Positions 9,432-20,240 of a stretch of DNA of 64,000 bases are shown piece after piece; the first letter of the stretch is position 1, and each line of letters opens with the position of its first letter. The DNA is from Arsenophonus sp052174115 (GTDB lineage Bacteria; Pseudomonadota; Gammaproteobacteria; Enterobacterales; Enterobacteriaceae). A program made the position numbers and the translations under genes. Under the pieces are notes generated by a model. It saw nothing but the letters and a program-made list of their open reading frames with translations, was not told where the DNA came from and ran no database searches. Location: assembly GCA_052174115.1 (NCBI GenBank), contig JBQMRX010000001.1:868001-932000 (forward strand), given 5' to 3'.

Positions 9432-11444
9432 ATGAGTAGAATCTTCAAATTACACGCTGAATTTAAACCAGCCGGCGATCAGCCTATAGCAATAAAAAAA
9501 TTAATCGAAGGCCTTAATAGTGGATTAACTCATCAAACGTTGCTTGGTGTTACTGGATCTGGAAAAACATTCACTATTGCTAATGTTATTGAGAAAATTA
9601 ATCGCCCGGTAATAGTAATGGCTCATAATAAAACGTTAGCAGCACAATTATATAGTGAAATGAAATCTTTTTTTCCTAAAAATGCTGTAGAATATTTTGT
9701 TTCTTACTATGATTATTATCAGCCAGAAGCATATGTGCTTAGTTCAGATACTTTTATTGAAAAAGATGCCTCTATTAATGAATATATTGAACAAATGCGA
9801 CTTTCTGCTACTAAAGCATTATTTGAAAGACGCGATGTTATTATTGTTGCTTCGGTATCAGTAATTTATGGTTTAGGTGATCCTGATAGCTATCTAAAAA
9901 TGATGCTTCATTTAACTAAAGGTATGATTATCGATCAACGTGCTATTTTACGACGTTTAGCAGATTTGCAATATCATCGTAATGATCAAATATTTCAACG
10001 AGGTACATTTAGAGTTAGAGGGGAAATAATTGATATTTTTCCTGCAGAATCAGATAAATATGCATTACGAGTTGAATTGTTTGATGAGGAAATAGAACGA
10101 TTGGTACTTTTTGATCCATTAACCGGTCAGATGCAAGATAATGTACAGCGATTTACAATTTATCCAAAAACACACTATGTAACTCCACGTGAATGTATTC
10201 TTAAAGCCATAGAGCAAATTAAAATTGAATTGAAAAAAAAACGCAAATTATTATTAGAAAGTAATAAATTAGTTGAAGAACAGCGTTTAAAACAACGAAC
10301 TCAATTTGATTTAGAAATGTTAAATGAATTGGGCTATTGTTCTGGTATTGAAAATTATTCACGCTATCTTTCTGGTCGTTCAAAGGGTGAGCCACCTCCA
10401 ACTTTATTTGATTATTTACCAGTAGATAGTTTATTAGTTATTGATGAATCTCATGTTACTATTCCACAGATTGCCGGTATGTATCGTGGTGATCGTGCAC
10501 GTAAAGAAACGTTAGTAGAATATGGTTTTCGGTTACCTTCTGCCTTGGATAATCGCCCTTTAAGTTTTGAGGAATTTGAAGCACTTTCTCCTCAAACAAT
10601 TTATATTTCTGCCACGCCAGGTAAATATGAATTAGAAAAATCGAATAATAAAGTTATTGAGCAAGTTATTCGACCAACTGGCTTATTAGATCCTAAAATT
10701 GAAGTTCGTCCGATTGTAACTCAAATTGATGATTTGTTATCTGAAATTCATTTACGTACGATTATAAATGAACGAGTACTAGTTATAACATTAACAAAAA
10801 GAATGGCAGAAGATTTGACTGATTATTTGCAAGAACAAGATATTAAAGTTCGTTATTTACATTCAGATATTGATACTATTGAACGAGTAGAAATTATTCG
10901 TGATTTACGTTTAGGTTTATTTGATGTTTTAGTTGGTATTAACTTATTACGTGAAGGATTAGATATACCAGAAGTCTCATTAGTTGCTATTTTAGATGCA
11001 GATAAAGAAGGATTTTTGCGATCAGAGCGTTCATTAATACAAACAATTGGACGAGCGGCACGTAATTTAAAAGGTAAGGCTATTTTATATGGTGATAAAA
11101 TTACTGATTCAATGGCAAAAGCTATTAGAGAAACTGAGCGCAGACGAAAAAAACAAATTGTATTTAATCAGCAGCATAATATTATACCTAAAAGTTTAAA
11201 TAAAAAAATTAGTGATATTTTACAAATTGGAGCAGTTGTCTCAACAAAAAGTAAATATAAGCAAACAAAAGTATCATCAATAGTTGATGATTATCAAAAA
11301 TTTTCAACTCAAGAATTAAAAATTAAAATTCAAATACTAGAAGGACAAATGTATCATCATGTTAAAAATTTAGAGTTTGAAAAAGCAGCTAGTTTACGTG
11401 ATAAAATTCAATTATTACGAGAACAATTTATTATTAACTCTTAA
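9432..11444 (+). CDS. uvrB: excinuclease ABC subunit B
   Basis: 670 residues (E. coli 673). UvrB is the damage-verifying helicase-like core of nucleotide excision repair; it is loaded by UvrA and recruits UvrC. Walker A GVTGSGKT is at about residues 39-46, the DNA-gripping beta-hairpin in SYYDYYQPEAYV near 92-105, the DEAD-like VIDESH near 337, and helicase motifs V-VI in NLLREGLDIPEVS and QTIGRAARN. The C-terminal UVR motif that contacts UvrC (FEKAASLRDKIQLL) ends the protein. It follows the bio operon, as in E. coli. Confidence 0.97.
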   Translation: MSRIFKLHAEFKPAGDQPIAIKKLIEGLNSGLTHQTLLGVTGSGKTFTIANVIEKINRPVIVMAHNKTLAAQLYSEMKSFFPKNAVEYFVSYYDYYQPEAYVLSSDTFIEKDASINEYIEQMRLSATKALFERRDVIIVASVSVIYGLGDPDSYLKMMLHLTKGMIIDQRAILRRLADLQYHRNDQIFQRGTFRVRGEIIDIFPAESDKYALRVELFDEEIERLVLFDPLTGQMQDNVQRFTIYPKTHYVTPRECILKAIEQIKIELKKKRKLLLESNKLVEEQRLKQRTQFDLEMLNELGYCSGIENYSRYLSGRSKGEPPPTLFDYLPVDSLLVIDESHVTIPQIAGMYRGDRARKETLVEYGFRLPSALDNRPLSFEEFEALSPQTIYISATPGKYELEKSNNKVIEQVIRPTGLLDPKIEVRPIVTQIDDLLSEIHLRTIINERVLVITLTKRMAEDLTDYLQEQDIKVRYLHSDIDTIERVEIIRDLRLGLFDVLVGINLLREGLDIPEVSLVAILDADKEGFLRSERSLIQTIGRAARNLKGKAILYGDKITDSMAKAIRETERRRKKQIVFNQQHNIIPKSLNKKISDILQIGAVVSTKSKYKQTKVSSIVDDYQKFSTQELKIKIQILEGQMYHHVKNLEFEKAASLRDKIQLLREQFIINS

Positions 11445-14422
11445 AAGAGATTATTTTATTTTATTTAATAAATTTTAAATCTCTAAATCTTTATAATATA
11501 ATAATATTTATAGATTTTTAATAAAAATTATTTTTACATTTATATAACTTATCTAACATTGAACTCAATTAACAATTGGATTATTCATTAGTTATTTTCA
11601 TTAAATAATTTATAAAAACTTTACTTCAATTAATTTACAGTATTAACGATATTAAAGTATTTAAAAAAAAATTATTACTATATACAAGTTCTTTAAAATT
11701 TTTTATTAAAAATTTTGTTTAAAAAAAATTATAATAATATAGTAGAATAATTTTATTCTATAAAAAATATAATTACTATTAATTTTTAATAGTAAAAGAT
11801 TACTATTTAATTAATGAAGTAATAATAATTTTTTATTAATATAATTAAATTTAAATATTTTAATAAAATAAAAAGTAAATTAATAAAAAAGATAATAAAT
11901 CTAAAATTATTAGTAATATTATATTAAAATAATCCTTTTTTATTACTAATTTTAATATAATATTACTAATAATTTTAGATATGAAATAAAATATGATAAA
12001 TTAATTCACTAATATTATTAAAAATAAAATATTAAGTTATTTTAAATTAATGAAAATAAGAAAATAAATAATCTTGAGTTTTATTTTAAAAAATGAAGAT
12101 TTTTATTAAATTTATTATTAATAATGAAAAGTATAGTTTTATATATTATTTTTATATTTCTATAAAAAACTAAATAAATTAAAAATATTAAAATTTATAA
12201 GTTTATCTATATATTATTTATTTGTTTATAAAAAGAGTGTAATTAATAAAGTATAAAAACTTTTTTATAAGAAGTTTTCATTATTATTAAATAATATATA
12301 ATTATATTTTAATACTTAACTAAAATTATTTAAATTTTTTATTTTAATATTATAATTAATTAAAATGTTTAAATATTAGTGATAAAATTTATAATTTATT
12401 TAATCTTAATTAAGATGCTAATTATATTTAAGATGGTAATAAATTAAAAAATTCAATTAATAAATTTCTTATGTTATCATGTTAATAACATAAAATAATA
12501 AATTTTAAATATAATTTAATATAAAATATATTTAAATGAACCAATTTTTTTTAATTATTATTGAATTTTTCAAGTTTTATTTATCATTTTTAATTAATTA
12601 AAATTAATGTTATTTAATTATTGAATAATTTCAATTATTTTAATTTTTAATATTATTTTCGTATTAGTAATAATTGATTAAATTTTTAAAAAAATTACTA
12701 ATATAAATTATTTTTTAATAAACTCTTTATAATACATATTCATTAAATTATTTCACAAAAATGAAAATATTATTTTTTAAATAATTGTTCTGGTAATAAT
12801 GATAACTAAATTAATGTATAGATGAGATTAATACTTTAAACTTGTTATTTATTAAAAAAATATTAATATTTACGACAATATATTATATTTATTAATATTA
12901 ACTTTATAATTAATTTAATTTTTATGAAATTTATTTTTAATAAATTAATTAGCTATTGAAATATAGAAATAAGATAAATTTAAACTTTTAATAAATTATT
13001 TATTAAATTGATAATATCTATAGTTTAAAATTAAGAAAATAATTTCTAAATTTTAGCATTAAATTATTAAAATAATAATTATTAAATTCACTATTATAAA
13101 TAAAAAGATATTTAAGAATAATTAATATAATGAACGATTTAATAATTAATTAATTTAAATAATTTTTTTTAAAAAGAAAATACTATTTTTATAAGAAAAA
13201 ATCAATTAATAAGGTAGAATCTAATATTATTTATATTTGTAATACTATTAGTTAATTAAAAATTTAATAATAAAAATAAGAGTAATTATTATTAATTAAA
13301 GATGAATTTAATAAACCGACATGTGATAATTTATTAAAAATTATTAATAATAGTTTAATTATATATATCAATTTTATTTTATTATTTATTTTATGATAAT
13401 TTAATATAATTTATCATAAAATATAATTTTTTATAATTAATTTATTTAATTTTTAATATATATATTCTTAATATTTCTAAATAAAAGTTATAATTTTTCC
13501 AGAAAAAGAAATAATTATTCATCATAATTATAGTAGTGATCAATATTTATTGGTTATTTAAGAATAAAATATTAATTGTTAAAAACAAAAACTTAAGAAA
13601 TATTAATGTTATTTGTAATAATATTAATATATAATATTTTATTTATTTTAAGAAAAAATTTTTTAAATTATAATAGTAATTTGTGTTATTATATAGACAT
13701 TAAGTTTTAATAAAATAATAATTTATATTATCTTAATTAAAAATATATCAATAATAATAATTTAGCTAATTTATAAACTAGATTTATTTTTAATTAATTT
13801 GATTGAAATTTATTAAATCAATGAAAATTAACGATTATAATGACGTAATTATGTTTTTATTTAACATAAAAAAAATTATAAGTATTTATTCTAAAATAGA
13901 ATTAAAAAATAAATACAATTTTATTTATTGATTAATTTTTTAAATTAACATATTAATTTTTATAATTAAATAATTTTAATCATGTTTTAAAAAAAACTTA
14001 CTTATATTTTAATTAATTATATTTTTATTTATCATTAATTATATTATCTTTGTTTGTTTAGAGAATACAATATTATTTATATAATCTATTTTTTTATTTG
14101 ATATTATTAAAGTATATAAATAATTAAATTAAATTTTAATTTAATTATTTATAGTTAATTAAGTTCAAATTAAATTGTATGTTAAAATAATAGTTAAATT
14201 TAATATTAAAATAATAAAATTAAATATCTTTATATTCAGTTTTGTATTGTTAATATAGCTTTATTAAATTTATTTTAATTTATTAAATTTTAATTAAATA
14301 AAATAAAAATAAAATTTTTTTATTTGTTCATATCAAACAATGATTTTACTAAAAAATTATGATAAAATTATTAGGATTAAGTTCACTGAGCTATTTAATA
14401 AATAGCTTTATCTTTAACTCAA
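11445..14422. other. 3.0 kb gene desert between uvrB and ybhL
   Basis: No credible ORF. E. coli carries ybhK and moaABCDE between uvrB and ybhL, so this desert is probably the eroded remains of some of those genes, but I could not place any block with confidence. A terminator-like stem with 13-bp arms (13387-13399 / 13411-13423, then T6) and a 32-bp perfect inverted repeat (11899-11980) are the only structured elements I can support. Confidence 0.55.
11899..11980. repeat. 32-bp perfect inverted repeat with 18-nt loop
   Basis: Arm 11899-11930 is the exact reverse complement of 11949-11980, with 18 bases between. This is the longest perfect hairpin I found in the window, about 450 bases after uvrB. 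The arms are AT-only except for a few G/C (CTAAAATTATTAGTAATATT in the left arm). No flanking direct repeats or transposase are visible. Confidence 0.8.
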
Positions 14423-14440
14423 GTGATTAAGGTAATCATC

Positions 14441-15151
14441 ATGGATCGATTTGAGCATCAAAATAATTCGATCGTTCAACGCGCTAGTGCGGACATTCAA
14501 ATCTATATGGCGCAAGTATATGGTTGGATGACAGTAGGTTTGTTATTAACTGCGTTTGTTGCTTGGTACGCTATTAATAATAGTAATATTATTACATATT
14601 TAAATACACATAATTGGATGTTGATAATTCTTATTATTTCTGAATTTGCATTAGTTATAGGATTATCATTTTTATTATCTAAATTAAGTGGGGTATTAGC
14701 AACAGCAATGTTTATGCTTTATTCATTGCTGACAGGATTAACAATTTCTTTGTTATTAGTAGCTTATACTGGTACTTCTGTTGCTAGTACCTTTTTTATT
14801 ACTTCTGCTATGTTTGGTGCACTTAGTTTTTATGGTTATACAACAAAACGTAGTTTAAGTGGTATGGGTAGTTTTTTATTCATGCTATTAATAGGTTTGA
14901 TTATTGCTTCATTTGTGAATATTTGGTTACAAAATTTTGGATTAACATTAGTTATTACATACTTAGGTGTATTAATATTTTCAGGTTTGACTGCTTATGA
15001 TACTCAGAAATTGAAAGATATGGGTAGCCAAATTGATAGTAATGATCAAGAAGATATGCGTAAATATGCTATTTTTGGTGCACTAACTCTTTATTTAGAT
15101 TTTATTAACTTATTTTTAATGATGTTACGTATTGTTGGTGATCGTCGTTAA
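14441..15151 (+). CDS. ybhL: Bax inhibitor-1 family inner membrane protein YbhL
   Basis: 236 residues with seven hydrophobic segments, homologous to E. coli YbhL (234). Members of the BI-1/YccA family are inner membrane proteins; some conduct Ca2+ or interact with FtsH, but YbhL has no established biochemical role. Diagnostic stretches are YMAQVYGWMTVGLLLTAFVA at the N-terminus, YGYTTKRSLSGMG, GLTAYDTQKLKDMG and LTLYLDFINLFLMMLRI. I chose ATG 14441 (MDRFEHQNNS, like E. coli MDRFPRSDS) with AAGG 8 bases upstream, not the in-frame ATG at 14423. An 8-bp stem-loop (14389-14407) precedes the ribosome site. Confidence 0.93.
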   Translation: MDRFEHQNNSIVQRASADIQIYMAQVYGWMTVGLLLTAFVAWYAINNSNIITYLNTHNWMLIILIISEFALVIGLSFLLSKLSGVLATAMFMLYSLLTGLTISLLLVAYTGTSVASTFFITSAMFGALSFYGYTTKRSLSGMGSFLFMLLIGLIIASFVNIWLQNFGLTLVITYLGVLIFSGLTAYDTQKLKDMGSQIDSNDQEDMRKYAIFGALTLYLDFINLFLMMLRIVGDRR

Positions 15152-15190
15152 TTTAATTTATTTTTAAAATTTATTGCTAAGATTGTTTAG

Positions 15191-15230
15191 TAAATCTCCT
15201 AGACTAATAAGTATTAGACTAGGAGATTTA
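15191..15230. terminator. terminator after ybhL
   Basis: Arms TAAATCTCCTAG (15191-15202) and CTAGGAGATTTA (15219-15230) form 12 perfect pairs, with five more inner pairs after one A/A mismatch and a 4-base loop. It lies 40 bases after the ybhL stop. The symmetry means it can work in both directions. Confidence 0.8.
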
Positions 15231-17684
15231 TATATTAGAAATATAATAAATTATTTATTAATGAAAGGAGGTATCTTTAAAAATAAATAATAAATCAACA
15301 TAAGATTATTATAAAAATAATGAGTAATTTAGAATTAGAGTTAATAAGAAACTTTTATCTTATTTTTTATTTTTTTTAAAAAATATATAAAAATAATTCA
15401 GTTAAATTTTTTATTATCAAATTAAATCATATTTTATTCTGTTAAATCTAATAAAAATATTAAATAATTATAGTTTTAATTAAAAAATAATTACTTATTA
15501 ATATAATAAAATAAAAATTTTATAGTAAAATAAATAAATTTTTAAAAATAATAAATTAAAATATATTATTAATTTTATACTAATAACAATTTTTAAATAA
15601 TATAAATTTACATTAATAAATAATACTAAAACTAAATTATAATAAAATATATAATATTAAAATATTAGCATTAATAATATATAAAATGTATGATGAATTA
15701 TTTATTAATTAAATTAATAAGTTGTGATAAGTTAATAAGAAATAATTTTCATTTATTAATTTAACTAATAAATACAATTTTTATTATACTTTTAATTTAT
15801 ATTAACTAACAATAATTTATAAATTTAATATTAAATAAGATTAATTATAACAATAATTACTGATTGTATCTAAAATAATAAAATATTGATTAATAATTAT
15901 AGGGTTAAAATAAGAAATAAAATTCTAATAAATTATTTTAATAAATAATTTATTATTTATTATTAATATTTTATTTATTAAATATTTTATTATAAATTTT
16001 TATAAAATAGTAATACTTTTAAATTATTATTTATAATAAATTAAATTAATATATGTTATATATTAATAAATGAGTATAATTTGATTAGTAAAATCAATTA
16101 AAATTATTAATGTACAATAACGCGATGATTTTATTTTTTTAATTTGTAATACTTATAATAGAAATAAAATAAATTTACTTTTATAAATTAAAGTAACTTA
16201 ATTATAATATTTATTTTGATTTATAAAATTAACCTATAAACGTGATAATTAATTAAAAGATTATTTTAAATAATATTTATTTTTTCTATATTATCAAAGT
16301 ATTTATAAAAAAAGTAAAAAATTTAATTATTTTAATAATAAATTAATATTATTTTTTGTGATAAAAATTTAGAATTTTATTAATATTTTATAATTTAATA
16401 ATAACCATAATATAATTAACTTTAAACTTTCATTATGATTTCTGTTGATTTAGAAAAAATATAATAAATTATACTATTTAATAAAATAATAAAAATATTT
16501 TAAAATAAAGTCTAATGATAATTAATTTATTACTTTTAATTCTAGAGTGACTAGAAAATTAGTTATTTGATCATTTTTTAAAGTTATGTTATTTATTTTT
16601 TTTTAAATAATAAATTTTATTATTTTTTATAATATAATTCTTTCTTATGAAATAGAATTATATTATAAAAAAGCTTTAATTATTTTATAAATATAATAAT
16701 ATTTATTTTTAATAAAATAATTTTTCTCTTTTAATTAATTTTTATTATTTTTATTTTTATTGTTAATATTAAATAAATTTATATTTTAATTAATATAAAA
16801 ATAACATAAAAGATTATAATTAATCTTATTTTTTTATTAATAAATATAACATTAATAAAACTTATATTGCTAATCATAAACTCATTAATATATTATTTTT
16901 TATTCATTTTAACATAAAATAAATATTTAAGTAGGTATAAAGAAAAAATTTTAAAATAATAATTACAATTATATTTAATAGAATTAATAAATTGAATATT
17001 AATTCGATATTAATTTATAAAAAATTAACCTAAAAACTTAATATTATAATAAAAAATAATTTAATAATAATAAAAAATTAAATAAACTAAAATATTTAAT
17101 TAAATAAAAATATTTTAAGATTAAAAATGTATAAATTATAATATAATATTAAATTATAATAAAATTTATTTTAATAAAAAAAATTTATTTATATTAATAG
17201 TACAATATAAATAAATAAAATTTTTATAAAATATTATATAATTTTATGAAAATTAAAATTATAAAAGTAATTATTAAAAATAATTTTTAACTTATTAAAT
17301 AAATAAGTCTATAACTTTAAATAATGTATTATTTAATAATTTTTTCTTATTTTATATTTGTATGATTTTATAATAAAAATTATAATATAAATAAAATTTT
17401 TTTAGATTATTGATTAAATAAAAATAAAATTTTAAAATAAACTTAATAAATATATAAAATAAATTAAAAAATAACATAATAATTTAATAAAAGTAAAATT
17501 ACTTAGTATCATTAAGTAAATCTTAAATAAAAATCATTAAATAAATTTTAATGATAATTAAAAATAAATTAAATTATATAATAATATTAATTATATAAAA
17601 CAAATAATATTTATTTATCTATTAAATTTAACTTATATCTATTCACTTATAGTAAGTTAACCAATTTAAATTAAAGAAAATAAT
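15231..17684. other. 2.5 kb gene desert between ybhL and the LOG-family gene
   Basis: No gene recognised. Points of note are an orphan near-perfect Shine-Dalgarno sequence (AAAGGAGGT, 15264-15272) with no ORF after it, a terminator-like 19-bp perfect stem (16623-16672), and slightly GC-richer patches near 16105 and 16530 that may be decayed coding sequence. Confidence 0.55.
16623..16672. repeat. 19-bp perfect inverted repeat with 12-nt loop
   Basis: Arm 16623-16641 (TTTTTTATAATATAATTCT) is exactly complementary to 16654-16672. The arms begin with T6 and end with A6, so the structure reads as a rho-independent terminator in both directions. It now stands alone in a desert. Confidence 0.7.
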
Positions 17685-18257
17685 GTGGGAAAAATAAATA
17701 GTATAACAGTTTATTGTGGTTCCAATGTAGGAACTAATGATATTTATCAACAAAAAGCTATTGCATTAGTATCTGAACTTGTTAATAGAAAAATAACATT
17801 AGTTTATGGTGGTGGTAATATTGGTATTATGGGAATTTTAGCTAATTCAGTATTAGAAAAAGGCGGTAGAATTATTGGTGTAATACCTAGTTTATTAGTT
17901 GAACGTAAGATTTTTCATGGTAATTTGACTGAAATTCATATAGTTGATACTATGCACCAACGAAAACAAAAGATGATTGATTTAGCTGATGGATTTATTG
18001 CATTACCTGGTGGAATTGGTACTTTAGAGGAGTTTAGTGAAGTTTTTACTTGGGGTCAAATTGGTTTACATAAAAAACCAATTGGTTTATTAAATATTAA
18101 TAATTATTGGTCACCATTAATTACTATGATAGAAAAAATGGCTAATGAAAAGTTTTTAGAAGAAAAATATCGATATATGGCAATTGTTGATGATAATCCA
18201 GCTAATTTACTTGATCGTTTTTTATATTACATGGCTACTTCAGAGGAGATTTTATAA
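17685..18257 (+). CDS. LOG family protein (cytokinin riboside 5'-monophosphate phosphoribohydrolase-like)
   Basis: 190 residues with the complete LOG/lysine-decarboxylase-like fold signature: GGGNIGIMG near residues 46-54 and the catalytic-nucleotide motif PGGIGTLEE near 108-116. Plant LOG enzymes and several bacterial homologs release free bases from nucleoside 5'-monophosphates; many relatives are misannotated as lysine decarboxylases. The cellular role in a symbiont is unknown, with nucleotide salvage or detoxification of damaged nucleotides as possibilities. The start is GTG 17685, since the overlapping ATG at 17683 is out of frame and closes at once. The gene stands alone between deserts, so selection is evidently keeping it. 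Confidence 0.85.
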   Translation: MGKINSITVYCGSNVGTNDIYQQKAIALVSELVNRKITLVYGGGNIGIMGILANSVLEKGGRIIGVIPSLLVERKIFHGNLTEIHIVDTMHQRKQKMIDLADGFIALPGGIGTLEEFSEVFTWGQIGLHKKPIGLLNINNYWSPLITMIEKMANEKFLEEKYRYMAIVDDNPANLLDRFLYYMATSEEIL

Positions 18258-19504
18258 TAATATATTGGCTTAATGAATATAAGTATTTCATTATTTTTAA
18301 TTATTCATTAGGTCTTAATTGTAAGATATAATATTAAATTAATTATTAGAAACTTTATTAAAATAGATAATATTATAAATTGAACTTTTTTAACTAATAT
18401 TTTTTATAATTAATAAATAATTTTATTTTTTATATATAATGTTAATAATAATATAATTAATTATATTATTAGAGATAATTTTATATCTATTCTAGTTACT
18501 AATTTGTAAAGTAACTTTTATTTAAAAAAAAGAAAAATAATATTTTTAATTTATTTTAATTTTAATTATATATTTAGTATTCATTTATAATTTTATAAAT
18601 AAATAATAATAAATTTATTATTTAATCGATTTTATTAATTAAAAATTTATAAAACATTTATAATTACGTTCATTTAAGATTTAATAATATATTAACTGAT
18701 AATTATCTTATTTTACTAAAATATATTTTTATAAAATATTTAAAAACTTATTATCAGGCAATTAAATAAATAAAAAATGGATAAAGATATTATTAAAATT
18801 ACCTAGCTAAATAATAAAATTATTGCCTTATCTATTAAATAACATTAAATTATTTTAATATTTCTAATATAATTATTTAATATTATTAAATTTAGATTTA
18901 CAACAATTAACTAATTAATTTATTTATAAATAATTATTTTAAAATATTATATAAAATACCTTTTAGAAAAACATAAAAAATAACTGATAAATTATAGTAT
19001 TGATATAATATATTTTAATATAACTATATAGTTAGTTATCGCACATAGTACTAATAGTTTTATCGATGTAATAAAAATAAGAGTTATAAATTTAATTAAT
19101 TTTTATAATTAATATAATAATATTTTATATTTTTATTATTCTTAAGATTAAAATTTTTATTATCATAAATTAATTTATAATAATATTATAATTCTTTATA
19201 TTTTATTGAAATTAATATTGATTTTATAAATAAACAATCAATAGATTTATTAATTAATTTAATTTTAAATTTAAAATTTAATAATAATAGCTCTTTATTA
19301 TTTAATAAAGTTTTTTATTTTATTACTAATAACACATCTTAACCATCTTTTTTTTTAAAACTGTGACATTAAAATAATAAATTTTTATAAACGTAATTTA
19401 TTATCTTTTATAATAAATAAAATATTTTATTATGATATTTTTATAATATTATTATATTATCTATTTATGAATATATATTTCAATAAATATTGAATTTTAT
19501 TGTT
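18258..19504. other. 1.2 kb desert upstream of folE
   Basis: No intact gene. The plus strand carries short legible stretches (around 18745-18850 and 19025-19085) with more G/C than their surroundings and few stops in one frame. They suggest the corpse of a plus-strand gene, but I could not name it. Confidence 0.45.
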
Positions 19505-19514
19505 GGAGAAAAAT

Positions 19515-20183
19515 ATGGAATCGCTAAGTCAAGAAGCATATATTGTTCATAAAGCATTAAAAGATCTCGGTCTTGAAACTCCATTTTATGGTCAATATTT
19601 TTCTTCATATGAACGTAAACAACAGATTGAAAAACATATTTATGAAATTATGTGTTTATTTAATCTTGATCTTAAAGATGATAGTTTAGCAAAAACACCT
19701 AAGCGCATCGCTAAAATGTATGTTGATGAAATTTTCTCAGGTCTTGATTATAATAATTTTCCTGAAATTACTTTGATTGAAAATAAAATGGGTTTTGATG
19801 AAATGGTAACAGTTAATAATATTACTTTAACCAGCGTCTGTGAACATCATTTTGTTACTATCGATGGTAAAGCAACAATAGCTTATATTCCAAAAGATAA
19901 AGTAATTGGTTTATCAAAAATTAATAGAATTGTTAAATTCTTTTCTCAACGACCACAAGTTCAGGAACGTTTAACACAGCAAATTTTAATTGCCTTACAA
20001 AATTTATTAAACACAAATAATGTTGCTGTTTCAGTTGATGCCGTCCATTTTTGTGTTAAAGCTAGAGGAATTCGTGATGTAAGAAGTAGTACAATGACAA
20101 CTTCTTTAGGTGGTTTATTTAAATCAAATCAAAATACTCGTCAAGAATTTTTACGTAATGTTTCTCGACTTCATAATTTTTAA
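19515..20183 (+). CDS. folE: GTP cyclohydrolase I
   Basis: 222 residues (E. coli FolE 222). It converts GTP to 7,8-dihydroneopterin triphosphate, the first step of the pterin branch of folate synthesis (and of queuosine). The zinc ligands lie in TSVCEHHF and VHFCVKARG, and the LSKINRI, QRPQVQERLTQQI and TTSLGGLFK stretches are typical. The ATG at 19515 (MESLSQEAYIVHKAL) lies 6 bases after GGAG (19505-19508); an upstream in-frame TTG at 19500 would overlap that site and is unlikely. Its retention contrasts with the dead pabB at 56-57.5 kb. Confidence 0.96.
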   Translation: MESLSQEAYIVHKALKDLGLETPFYGQYFSSYERKQQIEKHIYEIMCLFNLDLKDDSLAKTPKRIAKMYVDEIFSGLDYNNFPEITLIENKMGFDEMVTVNNITLTSVCEHHFVTIDGKATIAYIPKDKVIGLSKINRIVKFFSQRPQVQERLTQQILIALQNLLNTNNVAVSVDAVHFCVKARGIRDVRSSTMTTSLGGLFKSNQNTRQEFLRNVSRLHNF

Positions 20184-20198
20184 TTAATATTTATCATT

Positions 20199-20240
20199 AA
20201 TAATAAAAGTAATAATAAATACTTTTATTATTTTAATTAA
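20199..20240 (+). terminator. probable folE terminator
   Basis: Arms AATAATAAAAGTA (20199-20211) and TACTTTTATTATT (20220-20232) pair over 13 bases with an 8-base loop, followed by TT-rich sequence, 15 bases after the folE stop. Confidence 0.6.

Noticed and set aside
12770..12860. Possible ghost of ybhK/yvcK (block S-G-N-N ... K-L-M-Y-R resembling SGHNLGNLMLK)
   Set aside because: Only about ten residues match, a frameshift is needed inside the block, and the strand is opposite to that of ybhK in E. coli. Not enough to call.
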